Assembly (NCBI GenBank): GCA_019749915.1
Contig: JAIEPE010000009.1
Span: forward strand, 85,183 to 149,182
Direction: 5' to 3'
Length of the DNA stretch: 64,000 bases
DNA from: Alphaproteobacteria bacterium
GTDB taxonomy: Bacteria > Pseudomonadota > Alphaproteobacteria > UBA9655
The translations under genes were made by a program, and so were the position numbers. A model generated the notes under the pieces. The model was not told the DNA's origin, ran no database searches, and worked only from the letters and a program-made list of their open reading frames with translations. This document shows, piece after piece, positions 47,248 through 55,945 of the stretch (position 1 is the first letter of the stretch; each line of letters begins with the position of its first letter).

Positions 47248-48039
47248 ATGACAAAGAAAATGACATCAAAGTTCGTTCTTCAAGACATTTACAAACGTTT
47301 CGGGGACAAATCTGTATTGGAAGGCGTGGATTTAAACGTCTTCACGGGTGAATCCCTTGTTATTATTGGGGGATCAGGAACAGGAAAGTCGGTTCTCCTT
47401 AAGTGTCTTTTAGGCTTGATTCCTATTGATAAAGGAAGCCTTGAAATGGACGGCCGAGAAATCACCCAGGAAACTTCCCTTCAACATGAAGAGCGCCTTC
47501 AAGATATTGGCGTGATGTTCCAAGGCTCAGCCCTTTTTGACAGCTTGAAAGTCTGGGAAAATGTGGCTTTTCGTCTGATCAATGCGCAGCATATGGATCG
47601 CAAACGCGCTAAGGAAATTGCCCTTCAAAAATTAGCCGCCGTTGGCCTTACGGAAAAGGTGGGCGAGCTCTCTCCCGCAGAAATTTCAGGGGGCATGCAA
47701 AGGCGTGTGGCCTTGGCTCGCGCCATCGCGACCCAACCCCATGTTCTCTTTTTTGACGAACCAACCTCCGGTCTGGATCCCATTTTCAGCAGCGTGATCA
47801 ATGAACTGATTCGCAACTGTGTCAAAGAATTAGGGGCAACGGCTATCACGATTACCCACGATATGAGCAGTGCGCGGCGCATTGGGGACAGGATTGCCAT
47901 GCTTTATGGCGGTAAAATTATTTGGTGTGGCAAGGCTGAAGATATCGACAACTGCGACAATCCCTACGTCCAACAATTTATTCATGGTCAAGCCAAAGGT
48001 CCCATTCAACTTGAAACCGATGCAAGGCACGTTGCCTAA
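47248..48039 (+). CDS. mlaF: MlaF-type phospholipid ABC ATPase
   Basis: The 263-residue ATPase has Walker A GGSGTGKSV, Q-loop region GVMFQGSALFD, signature EISGGMQRRVALARA and Walker B LFFDEPTSGLDP with the H-loop THDM. It lies 11 bases after mlaE. A start at the fifth codon (MTSKFVLQ) is possible. It powers the MlaE permease. Confidence 0.93.
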   Translation: MTKKMTSKFVLQDIYKRFGDKSVLEGVDLNVFTGESLVIIGGSGTGKSVLLKCLLGLIPIDKGSLEMDGREITQETSLQHEERLQDIGVMFQGSALFDSLKVWENVAFRLINAQHMDRKRAKEIALQKLAAVGLTEKVGELSPAEISGGMQRRVALARAIATQPHVLFFDEPTSGLDPIFSSVINELIRNCVKELGATAITITHDMSSARRIGDRIAMLYGGKIIWCGKAEDIDNCDNPYVQQFIHGQAKGPIQLETDARHVA

Positions 48040-49418
48040 TGGCTAAAACCGCAACCCACTATGTTTGTCAATCTTGCGGGAGTTGTTTTCCCAAATGGTC
48101 AGGAAAATGTGAAGGCTGTCACGGTTGGAATACGCTTATTGAAGAGGCCACCGTTGATGCCTTTCAAAAGAAAACCACCCTCAAAGCTCAAAAAATTGAC
48201 TTTACATCCCTTGAAGATAGCTCTCCTCCTCTGCCCCGCTTTTTATCGGGCATGAACGAATTTGATCGTGTGTGCGGGGGCGGCCTTGTGCCCGGTTCTG
48301 TTTTGTTAGTAGGTGGAGATCCTGGCATTGGAAAATCAACCCTTTTGCTCCAAGTTGCGGCCCTCATCAGTGGTAAAACCAGCTGTGTTTATATTTCAGG
48401 CGAAGAAGCCGCTGATCAAGTTCGCCTCCGTGCGAGACGCCTTCAAGTGGCTCAATCCCCTGTCCAGCTTGCCACAACAACTCATATTGGCGATATTTTA
48501 AAATCTCTCCATCAGGAAGGTCCTGTGGTTGCCGTTATCGACTCCATCCAAACCATGTATGTAGATCATCTGGATGCTGCCCCCGGCAGCGTTTCCCAGG
48601 TACGCGCAAGCGCTCATGAGCTAATCCGTTTTGCAAAAAAATATGGGGTGGCCATCATTATTGTCGGGCATGTGACTAAAGAAGGCCTCATTGCTGGCCC
48701 GCGCGTGCTAGAGCACATGGTGGATACGGTTCTTTACTTTGAAGGGGAGCGGGGTCACCATTTCCGCATCCTTCGCTCAGTAAAAAATCGTTTTGGGCCT
48801 ACCGATGAAATTGGTGTTTTTGAAATGACAGACAAGGGGCTTCAGGAAGTCTCCAACCCTTCCGCCCTGTTCCTCCCTCATCGAACTGAAGATGTTTCGG
48901 GATCTTGCGTTTTTGCTGGCATTGAAGGCACCCGGCCCCTTCTGGTGGAAATTCAAAGCCTAATCGCCCCTTCTTCTCTAGCAACCCCAAGACGTGCTGT
49001 TGTAGGATGGGATTCAGGCCGCCTTTCCATGATTTTAGCTGTGCTTGAGACAAGATGTGGTCTTAGCTGCGGCAATAGGGATGTGTTCTTAAATGTGGCA
49101 GGAGGCCTCCGGATTTCTGAGCCTGCAGCCGACCTTGCTGTTGCAGCCTCTCTCCTCTCTTCTCTGGCTAACACTCCTCTTCCCCATGATGCCATCTTTT
49201 TTGGTGAAGTCGGTCTTTCAGGGGAAATTCGCCCCATCAGTCAACAAGAAGCTCGCCTTAAAGAAGCCTTCAAACTGGGCTTTAAAAGTGCCTTCGTTCC
49301 CAAAACGGCTAAACCCTATTCATTTTCTGAGATGGCCTTGATTCCGCTTGCACATATCTCTGAACTTGCTCATTATTTAGAGGTAAAACCAAAACAACGG
49401 CGAGCTTACGGAGGATAA
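48039..49418 (+). CDS. radA: DNA repair protein RadA
   Basis: The 459-residue protein has the N-terminal zinc finger CQSCGSCFPKWSGKCEGC, Walker A GGDPGIGKST, the RadA-specific KNRFG motif (RSVKNRFGPTDEIG) and a C-terminal Lon-like domain (VFLNVAGGLRISEPAADLAV; FFGEVGLSGEIRPI). It is a DnaB-like helicase that assists branch migration in recombination. The start overlaps the mlaF stop (TAATG). Confidence 0.96.
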   Translation: MAKTATHYVCQSCGSCFPKWSGKCEGCHGWNTLIEEATVDAFQKKTTLKAQKIDFTSLEDSSPPLPRFLSGMNEFDRVCGGGLVPGSVLLVGGDPGIGKSTLLLQVAALISGKTSCVYISGEEAADQVRLRARRLQVAQSPVQLATTTHIGDILKSLHQEGPVVAVIDSIQTMYVDHLDAAPGSVSQVRASAHELIRFAKKYGVAIIIVGHVTKEGLIAGPRVLEHMVDTVLYFEGERGHHFRILRSVKNRFGPTDEIGVFEMTDKGLQEVSNPSALFLPHRTEDVSGSCVFAGIEGTRPLLVEIQSLIAPSSLATPRRAVVGWDSGRLSMILAVLETRCGLSCGNRDVFLNVAGGLRISEPAADLAVAASLLSSLANTPLPHDAIFFGEVGLSGEIRPISQQEARLKEAFKLGFKSAFVPKTAKPYSFSEMALIPLAHISELAHYLEVKPKQRRAYGG

Positions 49419-49419
49419 G

Positions 49420-50112
49420 ATGACATCTTCAGCTTTTAATAGCGTTGATCTCGCCATCCTGATCATCATTGGTCTTTCCATTTTGATTGGTGTTCTGCGC
49501 GGGGCCACCCGTGAAGTTTTAGGCATTGCAGGCTGGATTGGTGCCTTTGCCGTTGTCTTTTATGGGCTTCCCCTTTTTCGCCCTTTAGGGCGCCAATACA
49601 TCCAAAGCCCCATGATCGCCGATGCTGTGGTTGCAGGCATCCTATTCATTTTTTCCCTCGCTGTTTTTATTCTTATTAGCCGCCTGATTTCCTCAAGCGT
49701 GAAGGGCAGTATTTTTGGCAGTCTGGATCGTTCTTTAGGGCTGGTCTTTGGTTTTGTGCGCGGAGTTGTGTTTATCTGCGTTGCCTTTCTTCTCTTAAGT
49801 CTTTATTACTCACCCGCTCAAGTTCCCGAAATCATTCGTTCAGCTCGCTTTACTCCCTGGATCATGCAAGGCGCTGATGAAATCAAGCGAATTGTCCCCC
49901 GCGATTATTTGCCCCAAGATCTGACTCAGCCCACCATCATCCCCTTGGATGCCAAAGACCTTATTGAAAACAGCCTTCCTTCCCTTGAGGATACGGTCAA
50001 AAATCTATCGACATTAAAGCCTGTATCCCCCAAAAAACCTGCAGAAAATAACAAAGAGATAGAAACTCTGATCGATTCAACAACTCCTCATGAGCATTCT
50101 GAAAATCCATAA
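49420..50112 (+). CDS. cvpA: CvpA family membrane protein
   Basis: The 230-residue protein has four predicted membrane helices and the family's N-terminal pattern (VDLAILIIIGLSILIGVLRG, TREVLGIAGWIGA), with SLDRSLGLVFGFVRG. The acidic/Pro-rich C-terminal tail is soluble. It starts one base after radA. CvpA proteins are linked to envelope homeostasis and colicin V production; the precise role is unclear. It ends the operon and converges with the next gene. Confidence 0.85.
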   Translation: MTSSAFNSVDLAILIIIGLSILIGVLRGATREVLGIAGWIGAFAVVFYGLPLFRPLGRQYIQSPMIADAVVAGILFIFSLAVFILISRLISSSVKGSIFGSLDRSLGLVFGFVRGVVFICVAFLLLSLYYSPAQVPEIIRSARFTPWIMQGADEIKRIVPRDYLPQDLTQPTIIPLDAKDLIENSLPSLEDTVKNLSTLKPVSPKKPAENNKEIETLIDSTTPHEHSENP

Positions 50113-50136
50113 ACTCATTATCGCTAAACAAGATTT

Positions 50137-51210
50137 TTAATCTATTGATCGTGCTGCAACTCCAGAGCTTTCAGTAAACCCAGGTTTTTGAGCGCAAAAC
50201 CACATGCTGTTTTTTCGCCCGTTATAGGGATTTTCCTCTACTTTCTTAAGAACAACATCCACAAATCCCATACTTTCAAGATATTGTGTCATCAAAATTG
50301 TAGAGCATGTTTCTACGAGTTTACCCGATTCCGTAGGATTTTCTTCATTAAAAACAAGATATTGCATATAGGGACCATACACTTTTAAAGTTACGCCAAT
50401 CTCTGCAAAAGCTTGTCGATAAGCTTCTTCATGAATGGGAAGAATATCGTATTGAATCTTAAGAGGTGAAACTTTAGATGTATTCATCAATGCAGAACAA
50501 CGATCAATTGTACTTGGACGAACAAAATCCAGACTACGAGAGTAATAGCGATCAAAAACCAATTGTCCTCCTGGTTTTAAAAGATGCAAAATGCTTTTAA
50601 AGGTCCTTTGTGACTCCAAAGGAGACGTTGTAATATTTTCTAAATATATTGTCTGAAATTGCTGCCCCTTAGGAAAAGCTTTTTTGATTATGCAGGTATC
50701 TCTAATATCTGCCTCAAGATCTGGAGCAGATCCATCTTCGCAAGGTTTATCATTTAGTGTGTATATTCCTTCATGACGATGATCACTATCATCAGAATGG
50801 TCCTGACTTTGAATATGGCCACACCCTGCAATAAGGGTATCGCCTTTAAAGGAAGTACGCTCTGTTGATTTTTTTAAAATTAACCCTACCTTTTCCTTCC
50901 ATTCAGTTCTGGCCGGAAGAAGAAAATCATTAATTTCAGCAAAACTCTCATTTAAAGCTATTTTCAATCTTTCGTCAGAAATACGGCTTGCTCCTGTCCG
51001 CATAAGTGGAAGCGCCATTGCCGAATTCGCTTCTTTAAATCGGTCGCGACTGTCTTCTGAGAGCATTGAATAAGTAGCTAATTCTCGATATTTTTCTTGT
51101 TTAGCTTGAATATAGCGACCTATTTCTTCTCGTGAAGAATCAGGGAATAACTTTAAAGCTTGAGCTGAATTAATGTTAAGTAAAGCAAATAAAAGAAAAA
51201 AATTTCTCAT
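50137..51210 (-). CDS. exported protein with a methyltransferase-like fold
   Basis: The product has 357 residues from ATG 51210 (MRNFFLLFALLNINSAQALK, a signal peptide); an ATG at 51228 adds six residues. Residues about 105-250 read like a Rossmann methyltransferase: TLIAGCGH in the glycine-loop position, DLEADIRD, then YLENITT and LHLLKPGGQLVFDRYY. The glycine loop is only GCGH and is followed by a His/Asp-rich insert (QDHSDDSDHRHE). Export of a SAM-dependent enzyme is unusual in a bacterium, because SAM is cytosolic; it might work after secretion into a host, or be a non-enzymatic fold. Confidence 0.6.
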   Translation of the reverse strand: MRNFFLLFALLNINSAQALKLFPDSSREEIGRYIQAKQEKYRELATYSMLSEDSRDRFKEANSAMALPLMRTGASRISDERLKIALNESFAEINDFLLPARTEWKEKVGLILKKSTERTSFKGDTLIAGCGHIQSQDHSDDSDHRHEGIYTLNDKPCEDGSAPDLEADIRDTCIIKKAFPKGQQFQTIYLENITTSPLESQRTFKSILHLLKPGGQLVFDRYYSRSLDFVRPSTIDRCSALMNTSKVSPLKIQYDILPIHEEAYRQAFAEIGVTLKVYGPYMQYLVFNEENPTESGKLVETCSTILMTQYLESMGFVDVVLKKVEENPYNGRKNSMWFCAQKPGFTESSGVAARSID

Positions 51211-51370
51211 AATACAAAAACCCCACAAATAAATAATTTAATTATAAGTTTATAATTGAACATATAATACACAAATTATATTTTTCAAGTATTTTTTGAT
51301 TCTTGAAGGAAAAGTTTTGATTCAATTTTCGAACCAGTTTACATTAAGCCTTAAAAGTAGCAAGCCAAGA

Positions 51371-51399
51371 AAAAACCTTAGCTAGAGGCTAAGGTTTTT
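51371..51399. terminator. terminator after the lipase gene
   Basis: AAAACCTTAGC and GCTAAGGTTTT pair around TAGAG with T runs on both strands. It lies just past the stop at 51416. Confidence 0.75.
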
Positions 51400-51415
51400 T
51401 ATTATTAACATAAGT

Positions 51416-53392
51416 TTAATGTGTTTTTATTGTAGGAGGTAGATCTTTTTCTTTTAGCTCTGTGCTTATACTTTCATTACCGAGCACGCTTTGGGTCAAG
51501 ATCGTGCTCAAAAACATGGACTCAGCAGCAATGCGGGCTTGTATAGCAGCAAAGTCGTCAGAAATTTGTTCCACATAAGTTTTCCATGCCTTATCACTTT
51601 TCAGGCTTTCAATAAAGGCTTTTTTTTCTTTAATTCTTTTTTCAAATTCTTTATATTCTTCAAGAAGTTTCTTCATATCTGAGGGAGTGGCAGTTTCCGG
51701 AGTGACCCTAGAAATTTGCTGAGCAAGTTTCTTAAAATCTCTTATAATATCTTCACTTTCTTTCTGTTGTTTTTGGATATAAGACTGATATTCGTTCTCA
51801 AAAGCTGCTGCACTTAACTGATCTTGAACCGCTAGATTAACAAAAGCTTGGTGAGCTTCGGTGGAAATCTTACCGATTGTCGTTTCAATTTCTTTTTCTT
51901 CATTTTGTAAATCAGAGACAATTTTAAGCTGAGCCTTTAAGGGGGCCATACTTTTTTCCCAGTCTTCAAATACCTTCTCCGCAGCATGATAGTAATCATC
52001 TGAACTATGTGGATTAATTCGGACAGGAAGTTCCATGGTACCATTGACATCATAAAGGAGTGAGGTGTCTCTTTTAACGGTTACACCTCCAGGGGCTGTT
52101 TTCCAAAACACAAGAGCAGGAACAGGATCATAACTATGAGCAAAACGAAGGACATTACCTTCGCCAATACGCCCTGTATAATTTTCTAAAGTATTGGCAT
52201 TGACGGTATTGGGAGCCCCAAATGTCATGATCCCCAGGTTAATTTTAATTCCCATACTCTCAGCCATTTCTTTTGCAGCTGCTGAAAAAATTTCACCCAG
52301 TGATCCTCCGAGACTATGACCGGTTCCCACAAGGGTAAGAGTTTCGTTGGGGTTAGTTTCTTTATATTGCGTGAGCCAAGATTTCATAAAGGAAAAGAAA
52401 GAATCCGCATTATCATCAAAGTGTGATCCAAATCCACTATGAAAACTAATATTGCTGAGGAGCCCGTGACTTTTACTTAGCTTGCGGTTCATCCCCAAGA
52501 TGTTTTTCCCCCAATCCATCCATGATTTTGATCCTGCAAACGAGAGAACTAATTTGTGGTTGTCCTTATCATAGGCAGCAGCTCCGGAAAATTCACCATT
52601 ATTTCGATGAAAAACGCCTTCAATATCATATTTCATCCCTTGAAGGTTACGAGAAAAAACGTTTCTTGCTTCTGTTAAGAAGGCTGTATTTTCTACTGAT
52701 TTTGTAGCTTGTAATTCACTAACTTCTGTTTCAACCGTGGTGATACGATTATTAATGGCTCTTTGAACCTCTGGAACTCCTGCTTGTTTATCAAGAGTTA
52801 TTCCAAATATTTTTAAGGATGTTTTAAGAGATTCAAAGTCTCTTACATTAGAAGCCCTTGGAATACTTGCGAGTTTTTCTTGAAGCATTGAAATTTCATC
52901 TAACTTTGTAGAGATTTCGCGATCAAGCTTTGTCACCTGTGATGGCATTTTTCCTAAGGACTTTTTTTGATCAATGTCATAAACAAGAGCGCTTAGATTT
53001 GCATATTCTTTGGCATCTTGTTTTGTGACTGTATTCAAAAAACAACTTTGATTTTTGAGTATATCTGTAGAGTCCGTTGTAAATCCTGCTGCTTTAGCAA
53101 ACCTATCGAGTGTTTCTTGTTCTTCTGTGATCTCTCCCTGAATTCTTTGTCTCTTCTTACTGGCTTCCGTGTATTCTTCTCCTTTATTATTAAGATATTT
53201 CACAAGCTCTACTCGTTCCTCAAAATGTATCTTTTGAAGAGGTTTTAGATCAAGTTTTGATCCGAAAGGTCTAGATATTGCCATACTTTTATCTTCCTCC
53301 ATATGTTGAGGTTTAGCATAAGCACCAGTAAGCCCACTAATAAGCATAGAAACGCCAGCTGTACGAAAGAGTAATTTTTTTAAATCAACCAT
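51416..53392 (-). CDS. exported class 3 lipase-like protein with coiled coils
   Basis: The protein has 658 residues and a signal peptide (cleavage near TGAYA). The alpha/beta-hydrolase core lies at about residues 255-460: LVLSFAGSKSWMDW, the nucleophile elbow GTGHSLGGSLGE, MTFGAPNTVNA and HSYDPVPALVFW with the expected Asp; a His-containing SSDDYYHAAEKVF follows. The flanks are long coiled coils (KTSLKIFGITLDKQ; EEKEIETTIGKISTEAHQ). Exported class 3 lipases in intracellular bacteria can disrupt host membranes. The function here is inferred. Confidence 0.8.
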   Translation of the reverse strand: MVDLKKLLFRTAGVSMLISGLTGAYAKPQHMEEDKSMAISRPFGSKLDLKPLQKIHFEERVELVKYLNNKGEEYTEASKKRQRIQGEITEEQETLDRFAKAAGFTTDSTDILKNQSCFLNTVTKQDAKEYANLSALVYDIDQKKSLGKMPSQVTKLDREISTKLDEISMLQEKLASIPRASNVRDFESLKTSLKIFGITLDKQAGVPEVQRAINNRITTVETEVSELQATKSVENTAFLTEARNVFSRNLQGMKYDIEGVFHRNNGEFSGAAAYDKDNHKLVLSFAGSKSWMDWGKNILGMNRKLSKSHGLLSNISFHSGFGSHFDDNADSFFSFMKSWLTQYKETNPNETLTLVGTGHSLGGSLGEIFSAAAKEMAESMGIKINLGIMTFGAPNTVNANTLENYTGRIGEGNVLRFAHSYDPVPALVFWKTAPGGVTVKRDTSLLYDVNGTMELPVRINPHSSDDYYHAAEKVFEDWEKSMAPLKAQLKIVSDLQNEEKEIETTIGKISTEAHQAFVNLAVQDQLSAAAFENEYQSYIQKQQKESEDIIRDFKKLAQQISRVTPETATPSDMKKLLEEYKEFEKRIKEKKAFIESLKSDKAWKTYVEQISDDFAAIQARIAAESMFLSTILTQSVLGNESISTELKEKDLPPTIKTH

Positions 53393-53749
53393 AACACCAC
53401 CTCAAATAAAAAATCTTTATACTTAAATAGTATCATTAAATGAATTAACAATGTGTTAATTTTTTTATTCAAAAAAACCAAGAAAAAATAGAAATTAAAT
53501 GTAGAAATTTTTAATAATAAAGGCCTTTTTTCATCAATCACTTCTTTTTGAATCATAAATCTGCAAAGCGCTTGCTTTTCATCAAAATATACGATCTAAA
53601 AGGTATCTTATCTCAAGGCTATACCTAAAAATTTTATGAAGCCTGAATCCCCGCCTTCGCGGGGATAACAGTGGAGTATTAAAAATTACAGAAGATAAAA
53701 AACGTCCAACGTTAGTACTTCCACCAAAGGGAAGAATTAAATAAAAATA
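53393..53749. other. A+T-rich gap with one palindromic repeat
   Basis: Apart from the repeat at 53643-53669 and the presumed lipase promoter near 53400-53450 (GAGGTGG just before the start), I see no gene or RNA. Confidence 0.4.
53643..53669. repeat. palindromic repeat, CCCCGC family
   Basis: CTGAATCCCCGCC-TTC-GCGGGGATAAC matches the family at 43643 and 43775. Confidence 0.7.
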
Positions 53750-55357
53750 TTACAAAATAACTTGTGTGTTTTTAAAAATTGGATTGTTCCTAATAGCATC
53801 CATCCCAAAATTATTGATAATATTTTGAGAAAGATTTAAGCGTTGAAGATTTATAAGAGTTTGACTTTTCGCAATGGCTAGCGCTCCATCATCAAAGATT
53901 TGATTTTCTCTAAGCCTCAATTCCTTAAGATTTTTGAGAATCGGACTTTCCGCAATAGCTTTGGCTCCATCAGAACCTATACCATTTCCACCAAGATCTA
54001 AGTATTGAAGATTTGTGAAAATTGGACTTTCCGCAATAGCTTTGGCCCCATCAGAACCAATAGCATTTACACCAAGATCTAAGTATTGAAGATTTGTGAA
54101 AATTGGACTTTCCGCAATAGCTTTGGCTCCATCTAAACCAATGCCATTTCCACGAAGACCTAAGTATTGAAGATTTGTGAAAATTGGACTTTCCGCAATA
54201 GTTTTGGCTCCATTATCACGGATAGCATTTTCAAGAAGATCTAAGTATTGAAGGTTTACAAGAGTTTGACTTTTCGCAATGGCTATGATTCCGTCATCAC
54301 CAATACGATTGTTTCTAAGTCTTAATTCTATAAGATTTTTGAGAGTTGGACTTTCTGCAATAGCTTTGGCCCCATCATGATAGATAGTATTTAGAGAAAG
54401 ATCTAAGTATTGAAGATTTACAAGAGTTTGACTTTCCGCAATAGCTTTGGCTCCGTCAACACTGATTTTGTTGTTATTAAGATTTAATTTTTTAAGATTT
54501 TGAAAAGTTGGGCTTTCCGCAATAACTTTGACCACGTCAGTATCAATAACATTTGCAGAAAGATCCAAGCCTTGAAGCTTTTCGAAAATTGGATTATCTG
54601 CAATAACTCTAACCTCAGCAACACCAATTTCATTGCCACTAAGATCCAGCTCCAGCAACTTCCCCCAACCGGATTGAAAAAACCTTGAAAGTTTACCTGC
54701 TTTTTCTTCCCTACTACCTAAAATAGCTAGCTCGAGACGAGAAATTCCAGATTGACTCAAAAGAGAAAGCATGTCAGGCTTTTCAAGCACATTGTCGACA
54801 TCAACAAACACTTTAAGAGCACTGAAATAAGGAGAATCTGCATCTCCCAAAAATCGACTTAAATTAAATAAACCATCACCCAAGAGTTTATGCTGCCCCA
54901 TAATCTGTTGGTTTTCATTAAAGGACAAGTGCAGCAAGCTAATCTGGCTCTTTTCCATAAGAGAGTTATTAAAAATATTGCCCTTTTTTGCAAGAGACTC
55001 ATCAATCTGGCTTCTTTTTGCAAGAGACTCAAAAATATATCTCGCTAACATCGCGTGTTTCAAGGTAAATTGGTCGTCGGAGAGATTCCCAATAAAAGTC
55101 AAAAGCCCACCGCACGTGTCCCCAGGTAAGTTACGAACGATAGCGCTTGTAACACCCGAAGGAAGCTCTGCAAGCTCAAAATAAGGAGTGAGATCTCCTT
55201 GCTCTATCGAATGCCTGGTTATGTTTTTTACGACTGCCCTTGCGGCCATGTCTTCTAGAGATTCAGGAGACATGGCCTTAAGTGGAGTTCCTAATGCCAG
55301 GGCTAACAAAGAATACATTTGCAATGATTTCTTGGATTTTCTATAAAAATTTTTCAT
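53750..55357 (-). CDS. exported leucine-rich-repeat protein (RNase-inhibitor type)
   Basis: ATG 55357 (AGGTG upstream) is preferred over 55387. The product has 535 residues, with a signal peptide ending near PLKAMS. From about residue 200 on it is a run of about eleven LRRs of 28 residues, each like NLQYLDLGxNxIxxDGAKAI, the NLRC3/RNase-inhibitor type common in eukaryotes. Several units between 53930 and 54190 are nearly identical at the DNA level, showing recent unit duplication. Such proteins usually bind host proteins; it is a good effector candidate. Confidence 0.85.
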   Translation of the reverse strand: MKNFYRKSKKSLQMYSLLALALGTPLKAMSPESLEDMAARAVVKNITRHSIEQGDLTPYFELAELPSGVTSAIVRNLPGDTCGGLLTFIGNLSDDQFTLKHAMLARYIFESLAKRSQIDESLAKKGNIFNNSLMEKSQISLLHLSFNENQQIMGQHKLLGDGLFNLSRFLGDADSPYFSALKVFVDVDNVLEKPDMLSLLSQSGISRLELAILGSREEKAGKLSRFFQSGWGKLLELDLSGNEIGVAEVRVIADNPIFEKLQGLDLSANVIDTDVVKVIAESPTFQNLKKLNLNNNKISVDGAKAIAESQTLVNLQYLDLSLNTIYHDGAKAIAESPTLKNLIELRLRNNRIGDDGIIAIAKSQTLVNLQYLDLLENAIRDNGAKTIAESPIFTNLQYLGLRGNGIGLDGAKAIAESPIFTNLQYLDLGVNAIGSDGAKAIAESPIFTNLQYLDLGGNGIGSDGAKAIAESPILKNLKELRLRENQIFDDGALAIAKSQTLINLQRLNLSQNIINNFGMDAIRNNPIFKNTQVIL

Positions 55358-55651
55358 AACAACACCTATTTCAATAAAGTTGAACATTCATTTTATATTG
55401 AATCATAATTAGACATTACTGTCAAATTAAAATTGATAATTATAAATTCTACTCGTTCATTATCTGACAATTTTTTACATACCACGGAAAATCACGATTT
55501 TTCGCCATCACGAGAAGTGGGGAAGACACGACTCAGCAAAATGAGAAATTTTGACTTTCCAACGCCAAACTTCATTTTTCTTTTTTTCATTGATTCTAAA
55601 GAAGACAACGCCTTATAGTGTTTTTCAACAAGTAAAATCAAAAGGTACTCC

Positions 55652-55945
55652 ATGGACAACTTTGATAGCGCAGCAAATCGAAAGCTTGAAGAGCTCTCGC
55701 ATTTTTTTGAAGAATTCTGGCCTGAAGCAGACGTAGATCTTTTTGAAGACAGCCTGATGGTCAACCTTTCCGAAAAACGTCAGTACCTCATCAATAAGCA
55801 TGGGGTGACCCGTCAGCTTTGGGTATCATCTCCCTTTACGGGAGCCCATCATTTTACGTTTAAAAACAACTTTTGGGTGAGCACCCGTACGGATGAGCTC
55901 CTTGAAGTTTTCCTCCAACATGAAAAAAACACCCATGCTTCGTGA
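55652..55945 (+). CDS. cyaY: CyaY/frataxin-like iron-binding protein
   Basis: The 97-residue protein shows an acidic first helix (LEELSHFFEEFWPEADVDLF) and the frataxin sheet with QYLINKHGVTRQLWVSSPFT and GAHHF. Frataxin regulates iron-sulfur cluster assembly by binding the desulfurase. The length fits the family. The C-terminus overlaps the ABC transporter start by 26 bases. Confidence 0.85.
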   Translation: MDNFDSAANRKLEELSHFFEEFWPEADVDLFEDSLMVNLSEKRQYLINKHGVTRQLWVSSPFTGAHHFTFKNNFWVSTRTDELLEVFLQHEKNTHAS

